64,000 bases of DNA from Pseudophaeobacter flagellatus (GCF_021228235.1 NZ_JAJQRG010000002.1:186001-250000); one strand, 5' to 3'. Counted from the first letter of the stretch, positions 25,753-34,935 are shown. Notes: generated by a model not told the origin, from the letters alone. Numbers and translations: made by a program.

Positions 25753-27309
25753 TCAGGCCTGCCCAGTCTGATCGGTGATGGCGAATTTTTGCTGCTCCAG
25801 CGGTGGCAGCCCGGGGTCTGGTGCCTGAAAGCTGACCATGGTTGCGCCGTTCTGGATTGCGGTGACCTTGCAGAGCAGCGGCGTGCCGTCGCGCAGTTGC
25901 ACCTGGGTCCACCACGGCGTGCGCCCATCGCTGCCGGCAACAAAATCGCGGATCTCACCCCAGGCGGGGTTGGGTCTGCAGGTGTCTTGCCAGATGCGGG
26001 CTGCATCCATGATAGAGACCTTGGCAAAGCTGGCCTCGGGATCCATTTTCCACAGCGAATGATAGGTTTCATTCGAAAAGGTCATGGTGCCATCATTGGC
26101 AAAGACCGCAATGGCTTCGTCCATCTGATCCATGATCGACTGTCCCAGTTCCAATTCGGAACGGAACTGCCGGGTGAGCGTGACCTCAGCGGTGATATCT
26201 TCGAACAGAAAGGCGATGGCCCCATCGGGGTGGGGACGGCCAGAGACCGAATAGACAGAACCCGAGGGCAGCGACCAGGTATCCTGGTACCGGCCTTCTG
26301 CGGCGGCTTCCAACAGGTCTTCGATCTGGTGGCGCCAGCTGGAATAGTTCTTTGGTTCAGGCATCAGCCGCTGGTCGCGCAGCCGATCAAAGAAGGTCAT
26401 CAGGCTGGGCCGCGAGCTGAGGAAATCGGCCGGCAGGGCGGTCAGGTCGATCAGCACCGGATTGAACAGTACCAGCTGGCGGTTGCGGTCAAAAATGGCA
26501 AGCCCAATGGACAGCTGTGCAAAGGTTTTTGCCAGCGTCTGTACAAAGTTGCGCTGTGCGATCTCGGCATCAACCACGGCGTTGACATCAACTGCATGGC
26601 ACAGCCAGCCGGCCTCAGTTTCGGTGGTCGAGATATTGTACCACAGGCGCTTGGTGCTTTCGGGCATCGGGATGGACAGCCGCTCTGCCTTGCCGCTGGC
26701 TTTTGGTTCTTCGAGATTGTCGAACAGCGGGATGGAAAAATCGGCATCGCGTCCGCGCAGTTTATGGCTGAGATCATCATAGGCCAGATTCGACCAGGTG
26801 ACGGCACCCTCGTCCGATTGCAGCCAGACCGGATAGGGGGCCTGATGCACCGCAGCGCGCAGGGTGGTCAGTTCCTGGTCGAGCGATTTGTTTTGCTCTT
26901 CCAGGGTGCTGCGGCGCAATTGTACGCGGGTGATCCCATCAATCCATTCGCAATGGGCTTCGCGGCTTTCGGCAGAGGCGGTTCCGGTCAGCACAAGCGG
27001 GCCAATATCTTTCAGAAAACCGGGGCTTTGCGGCAGGCCTGGATAGTTGCGGGCCAGTTGGTCGCGAAGCATGTTCCAGCTGAAATGTTCGGCATGTTCG
27101 CCGATAAATTTCCGCGCGCCCGAGGACCACCCGATCAAGCTGGTATCATCAAAGAGAAAAACGGCGTCGGTACGGCCATCGCCAACCAAAAGATCCTGCT
27201 CCATACTCTTGGAGCGCTGTTCTGGTGACAGCCACCAGACGGCTGCTGCTGCAGTTGCACAGCAAAGTGTGGCCAGCATCAACCACTCGATCGAGATGAG
27301 GTTCTGCAT
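25753..27309 (-). CDS. membrane-anchored multi-PAS protein, DivL-like but without a kinase domain
   Basis: The 518-residue protein has one N-terminal membrane helix (8-27) followed by about three PAS-type modules: around 50-110, around 150-230 and around 265-500, the last ending near VSIMDAARIWQDTC. A segment at 125-150 looks helical. No histidine-kinase H-box, N-box or G-box is present, and the downstream 110 bp hold only a terminator, so the domain is absent rather than frameshifted. Many alphaproteobacteria have DivL, a multi-PAS kinase-like regulator of the CtrA pathway, upstream of tsaE-amgK-murU-addBA; that synteny is from memory. A CtrA site precedes the gene. Confidence 0.75.
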   Translation of the reverse strand: MQNLISIEWLMLATLCCATAAAAVWWLSPEQRSKSMEQDLLVGDGRTDAVFLFDDTSLIGWSSGARKFIGEHAEHFSWNMLRDQLARNYPGLPQSPGFLKDIGPLVLTGTASAESREAHCEWIDGITRVQLRRSTLEEQNKSLDQELTTLRAAVHQAPYPVWLQSDEGAVTWSNLAYDDLSHKLRGRDADFSIPLFDNLEEPKASGKAERLSIPMPESTKRLWYNISTTETEAGWLCHAVDVNAVVDAEIAQRNFVQTLAKTFAQLSIGLAIFDRNRQLVLFNPVLIDLTALPADFLSSRPSLMTFFDRLRDQRLMPEPKNYSSWRHQIEDLLEAAAEGRYQDTWSLPSGSVYSVSGRPHPDGAIAFLFEDITAEVTLTRQFRSELELGQSIMDQMDEAIAVFANDGTMTFSNETYHSLWKMDPEASFAKVSIMDAARIWQDTCRPNPAWGEIRDFVAGSDGRTPWWTQVQLRDGTPLLCKVTAIQNGATMVSFQAPDPGLPPLEQQKFAITDQTGQA

Positions 27310-27357
27310 ATTGTCCTGCCTATTTCAGTGCTCGTTTTTTCCCATGGTGGCTCACAA

Positions 27358-27376
27358 ATGGTTAACTGCAGTTTAA
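27358..27376 (-). promoter_or_regulatory. extended CtrA binding site upstream of the PAS/DivL-like gene
   Basis: On the minus strand the sequence reads TTAAACTGCAGTTAACCAT, a perfect TTAA-N7-TTAACCAT match to the extended Caulobacter CtrA consensus. It ends 48 bp upstream of the gene's start codon, within normal promoter distance. It also lies just downstream of the regB stop (27399), so its likely target is the PAS gene. Confidence 0.72.
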
Positions 27377-27398
27377 TTAATTATCCAAAAGTGAACAG

Positions 27399-28790
27399 TT
27401 AAACTTCTATCCACTTATTTTTTCCCTTCGGAACGGCATTTTCCCCGAACTGGGCGTCAATTTTGCCGCGCGGCCAGGATACCACAACAATGGCACCGGG
27501 GCGATCAGATGGGTGTGGTGGCGGTTCACTGGCCCCATTGGCGAATTTCAACTCGGCTCCGGTGCGCTCTAGCAGAGTTTTGGCGATGAACAATCCCAAA
27601 CCCATGCCCTGATATTCTGGGCGCTGTTTGCGGTCGGTTTCGCTGCGGCGGCGTCGCATGAAGGGGTCGCCAATGCGGCCCAGCAGATGTGGAGAAAACC
27701 CGCGCCCGTCGTCATGAATATGCAGAGAGATCTTTTCGTCGTTCCAGGTTGATTTTATCCAGACGGTCGTGCGCGAGAAATCAACGGCGTTCTGCACCAG
27801 ATTGCGCAGCCCATGGATGATTTCCGGTTTGCGTAGAATGGTGGGTTGCTGGAAACTGCCATCTTCCAGTGGGGCCTCGTCAAAATGGATTTCCTTGCCG
27901 CGGTTGAGATGCGGTTCGGCGGCTTCGTGAATGACGGTAGACAGCGGTGCCTGGCGCAGGTGCAAATCGTCTTTGCCGGCCCGGCCCATGTCGCGCAGGA
28001 TATCGCGGCAGCGCTCGGCTTGTTCGCGGATCAGCACCGCGTCTTCACGCAGGTCAGGCTGCGCGTCCAATTCGTCGATCAATTCGCCACTGGCCAGCTT
28101 GATGGTGGCCAGTGGCGTGCCCAGCTCATGCGCGGCGGCGGCCACGACCCCGCCCAGATCAGTAAGCTTTTGTTCCCGCGACAGCGCCAGCTGGGTGGCG
28201 GCAACCGCATCGGACATGCGCCGCATTTCGGTGCTGATGCGAAAGGAGTTGGCGCCGATAAACAGAATGGCGATGACAATGGCGGTCCAATTGCCAAAGA
28301 TAAAGACATCCGGAATACGCAGGATAAATCCCTGTGCGGTGCGCAGCGGAATGTGGAATTCCGCCAGCAGCGTCACCAGAATGATTGCGGTTCCCCCCAC
28401 CACCAGGGTAGAGCGCAGCCCCATCATTGCGGCGGAAATGGTCACCGGGGCCAGTACCAGCAGGGTAAAGGGATTGTTCAGCCCCCCTGTCAGAAAGAGC
28501 AAGAACCCCAGTTGCAGCAGATCGAACAGAACCATCAGTAGGTTTTCAAACTCTGACAGGCGCTTGTTGACCGGAAAGACAAAGATCGCCAGCATGTTGC
28601 TAATCACCGAGATCCCGACCGCAAGCAGGCAGAGGACCAGATCCAGCTGTAGATTATAGAGCTGCTGCGCCACGGTGATGGCAATCAGCTGGCCGGTAAT
28701 GGCAACCCAGCGCAGCACAATCAGGGTGCGCAGCCTAATCCAATGGCTGCGTTCTTGCCCCTGCATCAGGTCAATTTGCCTATCACTCAT
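27399..28790 (-). CDS. regB: redox sensor histidine kinase RegB/PrrB/ActS
   Basis: RegB senses redox and quinone state and controls RegA, which governs respiration, nitrogen and carbon metabolism and, in phototrophs, photosynthesis genes. The 463-residue protein has six membrane helices (about 20-185), the quinone-linked GGLNNPF heptapeptide (102-108), the H-box AAHELGTPLATIKL with H221, a redox-sensitive cysteine in ERCRDIL (C261), and N, G and F box segments (LRNLVQNAVDF, DDGRGF, GMGLGLFI). It is divergent from senC across 142 bp. Confidence 0.95.
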   Translation of the reverse strand: MSDRQIDLMQGQERSHWIRLRTLIVLRWVAITGQLIAITVAQQLYNLQLDLVLCLLAVGISVISNMLAIFVFPVNKRLSEFENLLMVLFDLLQLGFLLFLTGGLNNPFTLLVLAPVTISAAMMGLRSTLVVGGTAIILVTLLAEFHIPLRTAQGFILRIPDVFIFGNWTAIVIAILFIGANSFRISTEMRRMSDAVAATQLALSREQKLTDLGGVVAAAAHELGTPLATIKLASGELIDELDAQPDLREDAVLIREQAERCRDILRDMGRAGKDDLHLRQAPLSTVIHEAAEPHLNRGKEIHFDEAPLEDGSFQQPTILRKPEIIHGLRNLVQNAVDFSRTTVWIKSTWNDEKISLHIHDDGRGFSPHLLGRIGDPFMRRRRSETDRKQRPEYQGMGLGLFIAKTLLERTGAELKFANGASEPPPHPSDRPGAIVVVSWPRGKIDAQFGENAVPKGKNKWIEV

Positions 28791-28932
28791 GCTATCGCTC
28801 CTGCAGCCTGCGCAAACCGGGGTCGGCCTCGCACAGCTGTGATGTTTTGGCGTAGTTGCATTGCCTGTGTTTCTTGATAGGTCTGGCGGCAGAAACGATC
28901 AACTCTCCTCCTGCAACATAAAGTGTGATCAC

Positions 28933-29550
28933 ATGACCCGTCTCTATTCGCTTCTTGCCGTCCTTTTTATCGCTGTCCTGGCCGGCGGCACATGGTTCTT
29001 CACCCGCAGCAGCGGGGAAGATAAATTCGCCCAGTGCGGCGGCAGTACCATTGCCAGCGGTGGCGATACGATTGGCGGCCCCTTCGAGTTGATCAATGCA
29101 AAGGGAGAGCTGGTAACTGACCGCGATGTCTTTACTGAACCGTCGATCCTGTACTTTGGTTATACCTTCTGCCCTGATGTCTGCCCGTTGGACGTGACTC
29201 GCAACGCCGATGCCGTCGATCTGCTGGCGGAACGTGGCATCAGCACCACTCCGGTTTTTGTCTCGATTGATCCTGAGCGCGACACCCCCGAAGTGATGGG
29301 AGACTACGCCGAAAATATGCATGAAAAGATGATTGCACTGACCGGATCCCTTGAACAGGTAAAAGCGGCCAGCCGGGCCTATAAGACCTATTTCAAACGC
29401 CAGCCCGGCGATGAAGATTATTACCTGGTCGATCATTCGACCTTTGCCTATCTGGTGCTGCCCGAGATCGGTTTTGTGGATTTCTTCCGCCGCGATGAAA
29501 CGCCCGAGCAGGTCGCCGACAAGGTTAGCTGCTACGTCGAGAATATGTAA
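28933..29550 (+). CDS. senC: SCO1/SenC/PrrC copper-binding protein
   Basis: SenC proteins are thioredoxin-fold copper chaperones for cytochrome oxidase and are linked to RegB signalling. The 205-residue protein has an N-terminal membrane anchor (about 5-23) and the copper motif CPDVC (C80, C84), with the third ligand H168 in VDHSTF. The segment FVSIDPERDTPEVM is typical. ATG 28933 is preceded by a weak ribosome binding site. An extra cysteine at C35 could be a further metal or redox residue. Confidence 0.94.
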   Translation: MTRLYSLLAVLFIAVLAGGTWFFTRSSGEDKFAQCGGSTIASGGDTIGGPFELINAKGELVTDRDVFTEPSILYFGYTFCPDVCPLDVTRNADAVDLLAERGISTTPVFVSIDPERDTPEVMGDYAENMHEKMIALTGSLEQVKAASRAYKTYFKRQPGDEDYYLVDHSTFAYLVLPEIGFVDFFRRDETPEQVADKVSCYVENM

Positions 29551-29910
29551 AATAGTCCAGGCGCTGGACCCGGTCATCCGGCATCTCTGGCGAAAAATCC
29601 AAAAAAACATCAGGGGTTTCCTGGGCGCAGAGAAGAGCAGGTCACTTTTCAAGCGCAGAAAATCCCTGAGATGAGGCGGATTCTACGTCCTGTGGAATTG
29701 GCGGATAAACGGCCTGACTGCTGTGTAATGCATAGAAATATAACCATTTTTCCTATCGCGTTATATGTTGTCAGGCCAGATATCTTTCAAACCAGCAATG
29801 CCAGACTGACCGGGTTCCGCACCTAGGCTGTTTGACCTTGCTGGCGGGGTCGCTAGTATCGCCTTCAATAATCTGCGTAGCCTTTGCGCAGAATTGGCGG
29901 AGAACCGGGC
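29551..29910 (+). promoter_or_regulatory. senC-regA spacer with candidate regA promoter
   Basis: No gene is seen in these 360 bases. A promoter-like pair, TTGACC (29832-29837) and TAGTAT (29854-29859) with a 16-bp spacer, lies about 50 bp before the regA start. An imperfect inverted repeat with GGGGTTT/AAATCCC arms is visible around 29611-29672. The gap suggests regA is transcribed at least partly on its own, not only with senC. Confidence 0.4.
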
Positions 29911-30465
29911 ATGACCGAAAACGCACTGCAGGAAATTGGGCCAGACAAGACGCTTTTGCTGGTTGATGATGATGAACCCTTCCTGCGGCGTCTTGCCAAG
30001 GCCATGGAAAAACGCGGCTTTGAAGTGGAAACTGCCGATTCGGTTGCCGGTGGATGTGCCATCGCAACCGCCCGCCCGCCGGCCTTTGCGGTGGTGGATC
30101 TCCGCCTCGAAGATGGCAATGGCCTGGATGTGGTCGAAGTCCTGCGCGAAAAGCGCCCCGACAGCCGGGTGGTGGTGCTGACTGGCTATGGCGCCATTGC
30201 CACTGCGGTTGCAGCGGTCAAGATCGGCGCAACGGATTATCTGTCAAAACCGGCAGATGCGGCAGATATCATGAATGCGCTGCTCAGCGGTGATGACGAA
30301 ATGCCGCCGCCACCTGAAAACCCGATGAGCGCAGATCGCGTGCGCTGGGAACATATCCAGCGTATCTATGAGCTCTGTGATCGCAATGTATCCGAGACCG
30401 CGCGCCGGTTGAACATGCATCGCCGGACGCTGCAGCGCATCTTGGCCAAACGCAGCCCGCGTTAG
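29911..30465 (+). CDS. regA: redox response regulator RegA/PrrA/ActR
   Basis: RegA is the DNA-binding partner of RegB. The 184-residue protein has a receiver domain with acidic pair DDD (19-21), phosphoacceptor D63 in VVDLRLEDGNG, K at LSKPADA, then a proline-rich linker (EMPPPPENP) and a C-terminal Fis-type helix-turn-helix (NVSETARRLNMHRRTLQRIL). The four-proline linker and this helix are RegA hallmarks. An ATG at 29911 with GGAG upstream is preferred over an earlier in-frame start. Confidence 0.96.
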   Translation: MTENALQEIGPDKTLLLVDDDEPFLRRLAKAMEKRGFEVETADSVAGGCAIATARPPAFAVVDLRLEDGNGLDVVEVLREKRPDSRVVVLTGYGAIATAVAAVKIGATDYLSKPADAADIMNALLSGDDEMPPPPENPMSADRVRWEHIQRIYELCDRNVSETARRLNMHRRTLQRILAKRSPR

Positions 30466-30475
30466 GGGCTGCGGG

Positions 30476-31630
30476 ATGTCACAAACGTCATCTCAGCCAG
30501 AAATCACCGACCCGGCCTTGCAGCCCCTGCCAAGTGGCGGCTGGTCCGAAGACATGCATATCTTGGCCGATGCCTGTGTGGTGCCGCCGAAGATCAGCGC
30601 CTTGGTACAGCCCGCCGGGGTACTGTACAGCGATGGCAGCTATTGCCCCGAGGCGGCGCTCTGGCGCAAATACCGCCCCATCACTATCGCACCAGAACGC
30701 CCTAGGAAGGTTCGCAAATCCCTGCAGGGCCGCTGGCTTTGGGGTGGGGTGCTTTGGGCACATTTTGGCCATTTCTTGGTCGAAAGCTCTTCGCGGCTCT
30801 GGGCTTTGTCGCGGGTGGAAGAGGATATTCGTGGCATTTTGTTCATCCCCAAACGGCCCAAGGTCGGCGATGTGGTGCGTGGTTACCAGCGGGAATACCT
30901 GTCGCTGTTTGGCAGCAATCTGCCTATCCACGTTGCGACTCGCCCGACCTATGTGGAAGAACTGGTGGTGCCGGGGCAGGGGTTTGGCCTGGGGAAAATT
31001 ACACGAGGTACGGGAAAATTCCGCCAGGCGGTCCACAGCCGCTTTGCCTGCGATGTCGCGGCCGAGGGTGCGGAAAAACTCTATATCTCGCGTTCCAAAC
31101 TGGGCCTGGGCAAGGGCGGTCTGCTGGGCGAAGAACGGCTGGAAACCCTGCTAGAGGCCGAAGGCTATGAAATTTTTCACCCGCAGGAGCACAGCCTGGC
31201 GGTACAGGTTGCGCGCTACAAGGCAGCGCGTAAAGTGATCGCTGCCGATGGATCGGCGCTGCATCTGTTTGCCATGGTGGGTCGGGCCGACCAAGAGGTG
31301 GCGATGATCCTGCGGCGTAGCTCTGGCGCCAATAACTTGCTGGCGCAGCATGTCGAAAGCTTTTGCAACCGCGCCCCGGTGGTGATTGGCGGTCTGCGGG
31401 CGGAATGGGTGCCCCAGGCCAAGCAAAAATCCAGTCGGCTGAGCTTTGGTGAACTGGATCACCAGGTCATTGGCGAAACCTTGGCGCGGCTTGGCTTTAT
31501 CTCGAAGACCACGGGCTGGACCATTCTGACAGAGGCAGAGCGCAACCAGATCCTGCAGGACAAAGGTCTGGGCGGGCAGGCGGGCTTTGTCGAGGCGAAG
31601 CCCCAGAAAAAGCGCGGTGAGGCAGCCTAG
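30476..31630 (+). CDS. glycosyltransferase family 61 protein
   Basis: The 384-residue protein resembles GT61 (DUF563) transferases: HFGHFLVESSSRLWAL near 95-110, then LYISRSKLG, the LEAEGYEIFHPQEHSLAVQVARYKAARKV stretch and ADGSALHLF, where a conserved aspartate is expected. No membrane segment is seen. The acceptor is unknown; bacterial GT61 enzymes often act on surface polysaccharides. It follows regA by 10 bp and may share its transcript. A hydrophilic tail rich in lysine and glutamate ends it. Confidence 0.8.
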   Translation: MSQTSSQPEITDPALQPLPSGGWSEDMHILADACVVPPKISALVQPAGVLYSDGSYCPEAALWRKYRPITIAPERPRKVRKSLQGRWLWGGVLWAHFGHFLVESSSRLWALSRVEEDIRGILFIPKRPKVGDVVRGYQREYLSLFGSNLPIHVATRPTYVEELVVPGQGFGLGKITRGTGKFRQAVHSRFACDVAAEGAEKLYISRSKLGLGKGGLLGEERLETLLEAEGYEIFHPQEHSLAVQVARYKAARKVIAADGSALHLFAMVGRADQEVAMILRRSSGANNLLAQHVESFCNRAPVVIGGLRAEWVPQAKQKSSRLSFGELDHQVIGETLARLGFISKTTGWTILTEAERNQILQDKGLGGQAGFVEAKPQKKRGEAA

Positions 31631-31632
31631 GC

Positions 31633-32229
31633 CTAAAGGCGGGCCAGCAAATCTGCATGGCGGGCGATAAAGGACTGGCGCACCTGTAGCGGTGGGCGCA
31701 GGTCAATGGCCAGTCCGGCGATCACCTCGGTTCTGGGGCGGCCAAACAGCTTGTTGGCCTCGGTCTCGGAAAAGCCGGCAATCTGCACCGCCTCCATCCA
31801 GGCGCTGATTTTGTCGGCCCGTTTGATCTGCGCCTTGATGGTTTTGGGCAGCTGGGCCGGTAGGCCAAATTTGATGTGAATGGCCGAGGTCAGCCGCTGG
31901 TCCAATTCGCCATAGCCTGACCCTACCGCTGCCTTCACCGGCGAGATCATATCGCCGATGACATATTCCGGCGCATCATGCAGCAGCGCCGCCAGCTGCC
32001 ATTTCACCAGCGCGTTGGGATGCATGCGCGAAAACAGTTCTTCCACCAGCAGCGAATGTTCGGCGACGGAATAGGCAAAATCCCCCTGCGTCTGACCGTT
32101 CCAGCGCGCCACAAAGGCCAGGCCATGCGCGATATCGCTTATCTCGATATCCATCGGCGTGGGGTCCAGCAGGTCCAGACGACGACCAGAGAGCATACGT
32201 TGCCAGGCGCGGGCGGGTTTAGGGGGCAT
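31633..32229 (-). CDS. HD domain hydrolase (YfbR-like)
   Basis: The 198-residue protein has an HD phosphohydrolase domain: a first histidine in YSVAEHSLLV (H58), the HD pair in ALLHDAPEYVIGD (H84, D85), and a later aspartate in KRADKISAWMEA. YfbR-type enzymes are 5'-deoxynucleotidases; substrate here is not known. It is convergent with the GT61 gene, ends 3 bp from it, and no terminator is visible between them. The 270 bp before its start hold no other gene and are followed by a divergent small gene. Confidence 0.82.
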   Translation of the reverse strand: MPPKPARAWQRMLSGRRLDLLDPTPMDIEISDIAHGLAFVARWNGQTQGDFAYSVAEHSLLVEELFSRMHPNALVKWQLAALLHDAPEYVIGDMISPVKAAVGSGYGELDQRLTSAIHIKFGLPAQLPKTIKAQIKRADKISAWMEAVQIAGFSETEANKLFGRPRTEVIAGLAIDLRPPLQVRQSFIARHADLLARL

Positions 32230-32499
32230 CGGGCGAAATTCCGGTGGTTAGCAGACCTTCTCTGCCTATCTGTTTGGTGGCCCAAAGGTAAACCGCGAAG
32301 CGCAGCAAAGCCGGATTTTTGCCGACAATTGTGCGGGTGTTTGACAGGTCAGCGGCAGGGGCTACGACGCGAAGGTGATCCGCCGTGAGATTGAAAATTC
32401 CAGTTTAACACCTAAATTGTATACCATGACAGGGGCGTTATCCGCCCGGATAATGCGCCCCTAGTGCTGAGAGAAACCTCAACAAAATAGGAGCTTATC

Positions 32500-32814
32500 A
32501 TGTTTAAACGTCTCTTCTCATCCGCGCTGGTCTTTGGCATGTCTGCAATGGCACCGCCTGCCTTGGCCGCAAGCTGTGCGCCGCGCGAAGGACTGGTGCA
32601 ACAATTGCAAGCCTCCTTTTCCGAAAGCCTATCATCGGCCGGTCTGCAGAATTCCCAGCCTTTTGATACGATGATCGAGATCTGGAGTTCCGCCGATAGC
32701 GGGACCTTTACCGTGCTGGTGACCTATCCTTCGGGTATCAGTTGTATCGTCGCCTCCGGTCAGAATTATTTCAAAGTGACAAAGTCGGGTTCCGAGCCCG
32801 GAGTGCCAAGCTGA
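32500..32814 (+). CDS. small secreted protein of unknown function
   Basis: The 104-residue product has a clear Sec signal peptide (basic MFKR, hydrophobic core, ALAAS cleavage region near residue 23). The mature part has two cysteines (C26 and C82) that could form one disulfide. AGGAG lies seven bases before ATG 32500. Nothing in the sequence identifies a family for me. It is encoded 120 bp upstream of ahcY in the same direction and could share its transcript. Confidence 0.7.
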   Translation: MFKRLFSSALVFGMSAMAPPALAASCAPREGLVQQLQASFSESLSSAGLQNSQPFDTMIEIWSSADSGTFTVLVTYPSGISCIVASGQNYFKVTKSGSEPGVPS

Positions 32815-32934
32815 TGGTGGGTTTTCCGGTAATGGATCCGGCATTGCATCACCGCTGCTATCTTCGTTGCTTGTAAACCATTGCGGTGTTACCTCCTGCT
32901 GCCAAGAGAACTCGTAACCAGAACGGAGCGGACC

Positions 32935-34326
32935 ATGGCCGAGGATTATATTGTAAAAGACATTGCGTTGGCTGAATTTGGCCGCAAGGAATTGGATATC
33001 GCCGAGACCGAAATGCCAGGCCTGATGGCGCTGCGCGCTGAATATGGTGATAGCAAACCGCTGGCAGGGTCTCGCATCGTTGGCTCGCTGCATATGACCA
33101 TTCAGACTGCGGTGCTTATCGAAACGCTGGTGGCGCTGGGCGCAGATGTGCGCTGGGCCTCTTGCAACATTTTTTCAACCCAGGATCACGCGGCTGCGGC
33201 CATCGCTGCAGGTGGTACACCCGTCTTTGCCATCAAAGGCCAGACGCTGGTTGAACATTGGGATTATCTCGACCGTTCCTTCATGTTCCCCGAGGGTGCC
33301 AATCTGATCCTTGATGATGGCGGCGATGCTACGCTTTATGTGCTGCTTGGCGCCCGCGTTGAGGCCGGCGAAACCGATCTGATCGAGGTGCCAACTTCGG
33401 AAGAAGAAGAAGCCATCTTTGCCCAGATCAAAAAGCGTATGGCGGCAAGCCCCGGCTGGTTCACCAAAACCCGCGAGGCGATCCTGGGGGTTTCGGAAGA
33501 AACCACCACTGGCGTGCACCGCCTGTATGAGCTGCAGAAAAACGGCCAGCTGCCTTTCCCTGCGATCAACGTGAACGATTCGGTCACCAAGTCGAAGTTC
33601 GACAACAAATACGGCTGCAAGGAATCTCTGGTCGACGGGATTCGCCGCGCCACTGACACCATGATGGCTGGCAAGGTTGCCGTTGTCTGTGGCTATGGTG
33701 ATGTGGGCAAAGGCTCTGCTGCGTCCCTGTCCGGTGCTGGTGCCCGCGTCAAAGTTACCGAAGTTGACCCGATCTGCGCCCTGCAGGCCGCGATGGATGG
33801 CTTTGAAGTGGTGCGTCTGGAGGATGTCGTCGATAGCGCCGATATCTTTATCACCACCACTGGCAACAAGGATGTGATCCGCATCGAGCACATGCGCGAG
33901 ATGAAGGATATGGCGATCGTTGGCAACATCGGTCACTTTGACAATGAAATTCAGGTGGCAAGCCTGAAGAACCACAAGTGGACCAACATCAAAGAACAGG
34001 TCGACATGATCGAGATGCCCTCGGGTAACCGTCTGATCCTGCTGTCTGAAGGACGTCTCTTGAACCTTGGCAATGCCACCGGGCATCCGTCTTTTGTGAT
34101 GTCGGCCTCCTTTACCAACCAGGTTCTGGCTCAGATCGAGCTGTGGCTGCGCGGCGATGAGTACAAGAACGAAGTCTACATCCTGCCCAAGCATCTGGAT
34201 GAAAAAGTCGCCCGTCTGCACCTTGATCGGATTGGCGTCAAACTGTCGAGCCTAAGCCTAGAGCAGGCCGCCTATATCGGTGTGACCCCGGAAGGCCCCT
34301 TCAAGCCAGAGCACTATCGCTACTAA
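32935..34326 (+). CDS. ahcY: S-adenosylhomocysteine hydrolase AhcY
   Basis: AhcY reversibly splits S-adenosylhomocysteine to homocysteine and adenosine, relieving inhibition of methyltransferases. The 463-residue protein has the substrate segments [15 protein letters not shown] and [15 protein letters not shown], the NAD-binding [10 protein letters not shown], and a C-terminal KPEHYRY tail that closes the partner's NAD site. Length fits the bacterial class with the roughly 40-residue insertion. No SAH riboswitch could be recognised upstream. Confidence 0.97.
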   Translation: MAEDYIVKDIALAEFGRKELDIAETEMPGLMALRAEYGDSKPLAGSRIVGSLHMTIQTAVLIETLVALGADVRWASCNIFSTQDHAAAAIAAGGTPVFAIKGQTLVEHWDYLDRSFMFPEGANLILDDGGDATLYVLLGARVEAGETDLIEVPTSEEEEAIFAQIKKRMAASPGWFTKTREAILGVSEETTTGVHRLYELQKNGQLPFPAINVNDSVTKSKFDNKYGCKESLVDGIRRATDTMMAGKVAVVCGYGDVGKGSAASLSGAGARVKVTEVDPICALQAAMDGFEVVRLEDVVDSADIFITTTGNKDVIRIEHMREMKDMAIVGNIGHFDNEIQVASLKNHKWTNIKEQVDMIEMPSGNRLILLSEGRLLNLGNATGHPSFVMSASFTNQVLAQIELWLRGDEYKNEVYILPKHLDEKVARLHLDRIGVKLSSLSLEQAAYIGVTPEGPFKPEHYRY

Positions 34327-34355
34327 CTGCGTAACCTACAGGTTGTGATACCCTT

Positions 34356-34390
34356 AAATCCTCCGCAAGATAGTATCTTGCGGAGGATTT
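34356..34390 (+). terminator. terminator after ahcY
   Basis: A 15-bp perfect stem (34356-34370 with 34376-34390) with a TAGTA loop is followed by TTTG; the stem itself ends in TTT. The A-rich 5' arm would also allow it to work on the other strand. Confidence 0.92.
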
Positions 34391-34593
34391 TTTGTTGGCG
34401 GGATCGGCGCGCCTTATGCTGACCTAGCTTTCCAAAGGGGGGCATTGGTCTTGTAGCGGCGAATGGCCGAAGCGTGAGCTCTGAACGCCAAAATTCCCAG
34501 TTGCTCTGTGTGTATCTGCCTCTAAACTATAGGTGGCAACGATACAGCCGGAAGGATCCTGAATAAGATCCAACCCAGAAGGGAGAAAAGATT
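34391..34593 (+). promoter_or_regulatory. spacer with weak promoter candidate for the DUF2853 gene
   Basis: This 203-bp stretch after the ahcY terminator holds no gene. TTGCTC (34501-34506) and TAAACT (34523-34528) with a 16-bp spacer could be the promoter of the downstream gene. A purine-rich ribosome binding site, AGAAGGGAGAAAAG, lies at 34577-34590. Confidence 0.3.
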
Positions 34594-34935
34594 TTGGGAA
34601 AACGTGATGATTTGATCGCGCAATATGCTGATGATCTGAAAAACAAATGCGGCATGGAACCAGATATGGATCTGCTGACCAAGGTGACCATTGGCTGCGG
34701 TCCGGCGATCTATAATGCCGATTCCTCTACCGTGGCGGCCACCCAGGACAGTGAACTGGAAACCGTCAAGGAAAACTTCCTGGTCAAGAAACTTGGCCTG
34801 GCGGATGGTCCAGAACTGATGGAGGCAATCACTAAGGTTGTAGATATCTACGGAAAATCCGAGCGCAACAAGTATCGCGCAGTTGTCTATTACATGCTGA
34901 CCAAGCATTTCGGCAAAGAAGCCGTCTACGGCTAA
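34594..34935 (+). CDS. DUF2853 family protein
   Basis: The 113-residue protein is a small, mostly helical cytosolic protein. I recognise it as DUF2853 by its start MGKRDDLIAQYADDL, the central NCG-like patch replaced by TIGCGPAIYNADS, and KNKYRAVVYYMLTKHF-like end (here RNKYRAVVYYMLTKHFGK). The function of the family is unknown. The only start that gives the family N-terminus is a TTG (34594-34596), preceded by GGGAG eight bases upstream. Confidence 0.78.
   Translation: MGKRDDLIAQYADDLKNKCGMEPDMDLLTKVTIGCGPAIYNADSSTVAATQDSELETVKENFLVKKLGLADGPELMEAITKVVDIYGKSERNKYRAVVYYMLTKHFGKEAVYG

Noticed and set aside
25789-27228. 479-codon open frame opposite the PAS gene
   Set aside because: The PAS-domain reading has a membrane anchor, recognisable modules and a promoter site; the antisense frame has none.
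32815-32934. Possible SAH riboswitch upstream of ahcY
   Set aside because: The 120-bp leader lacks the conserved core of the SAH riboswitch class and shows no convincing paired elements, so ahcY is annotated without one.
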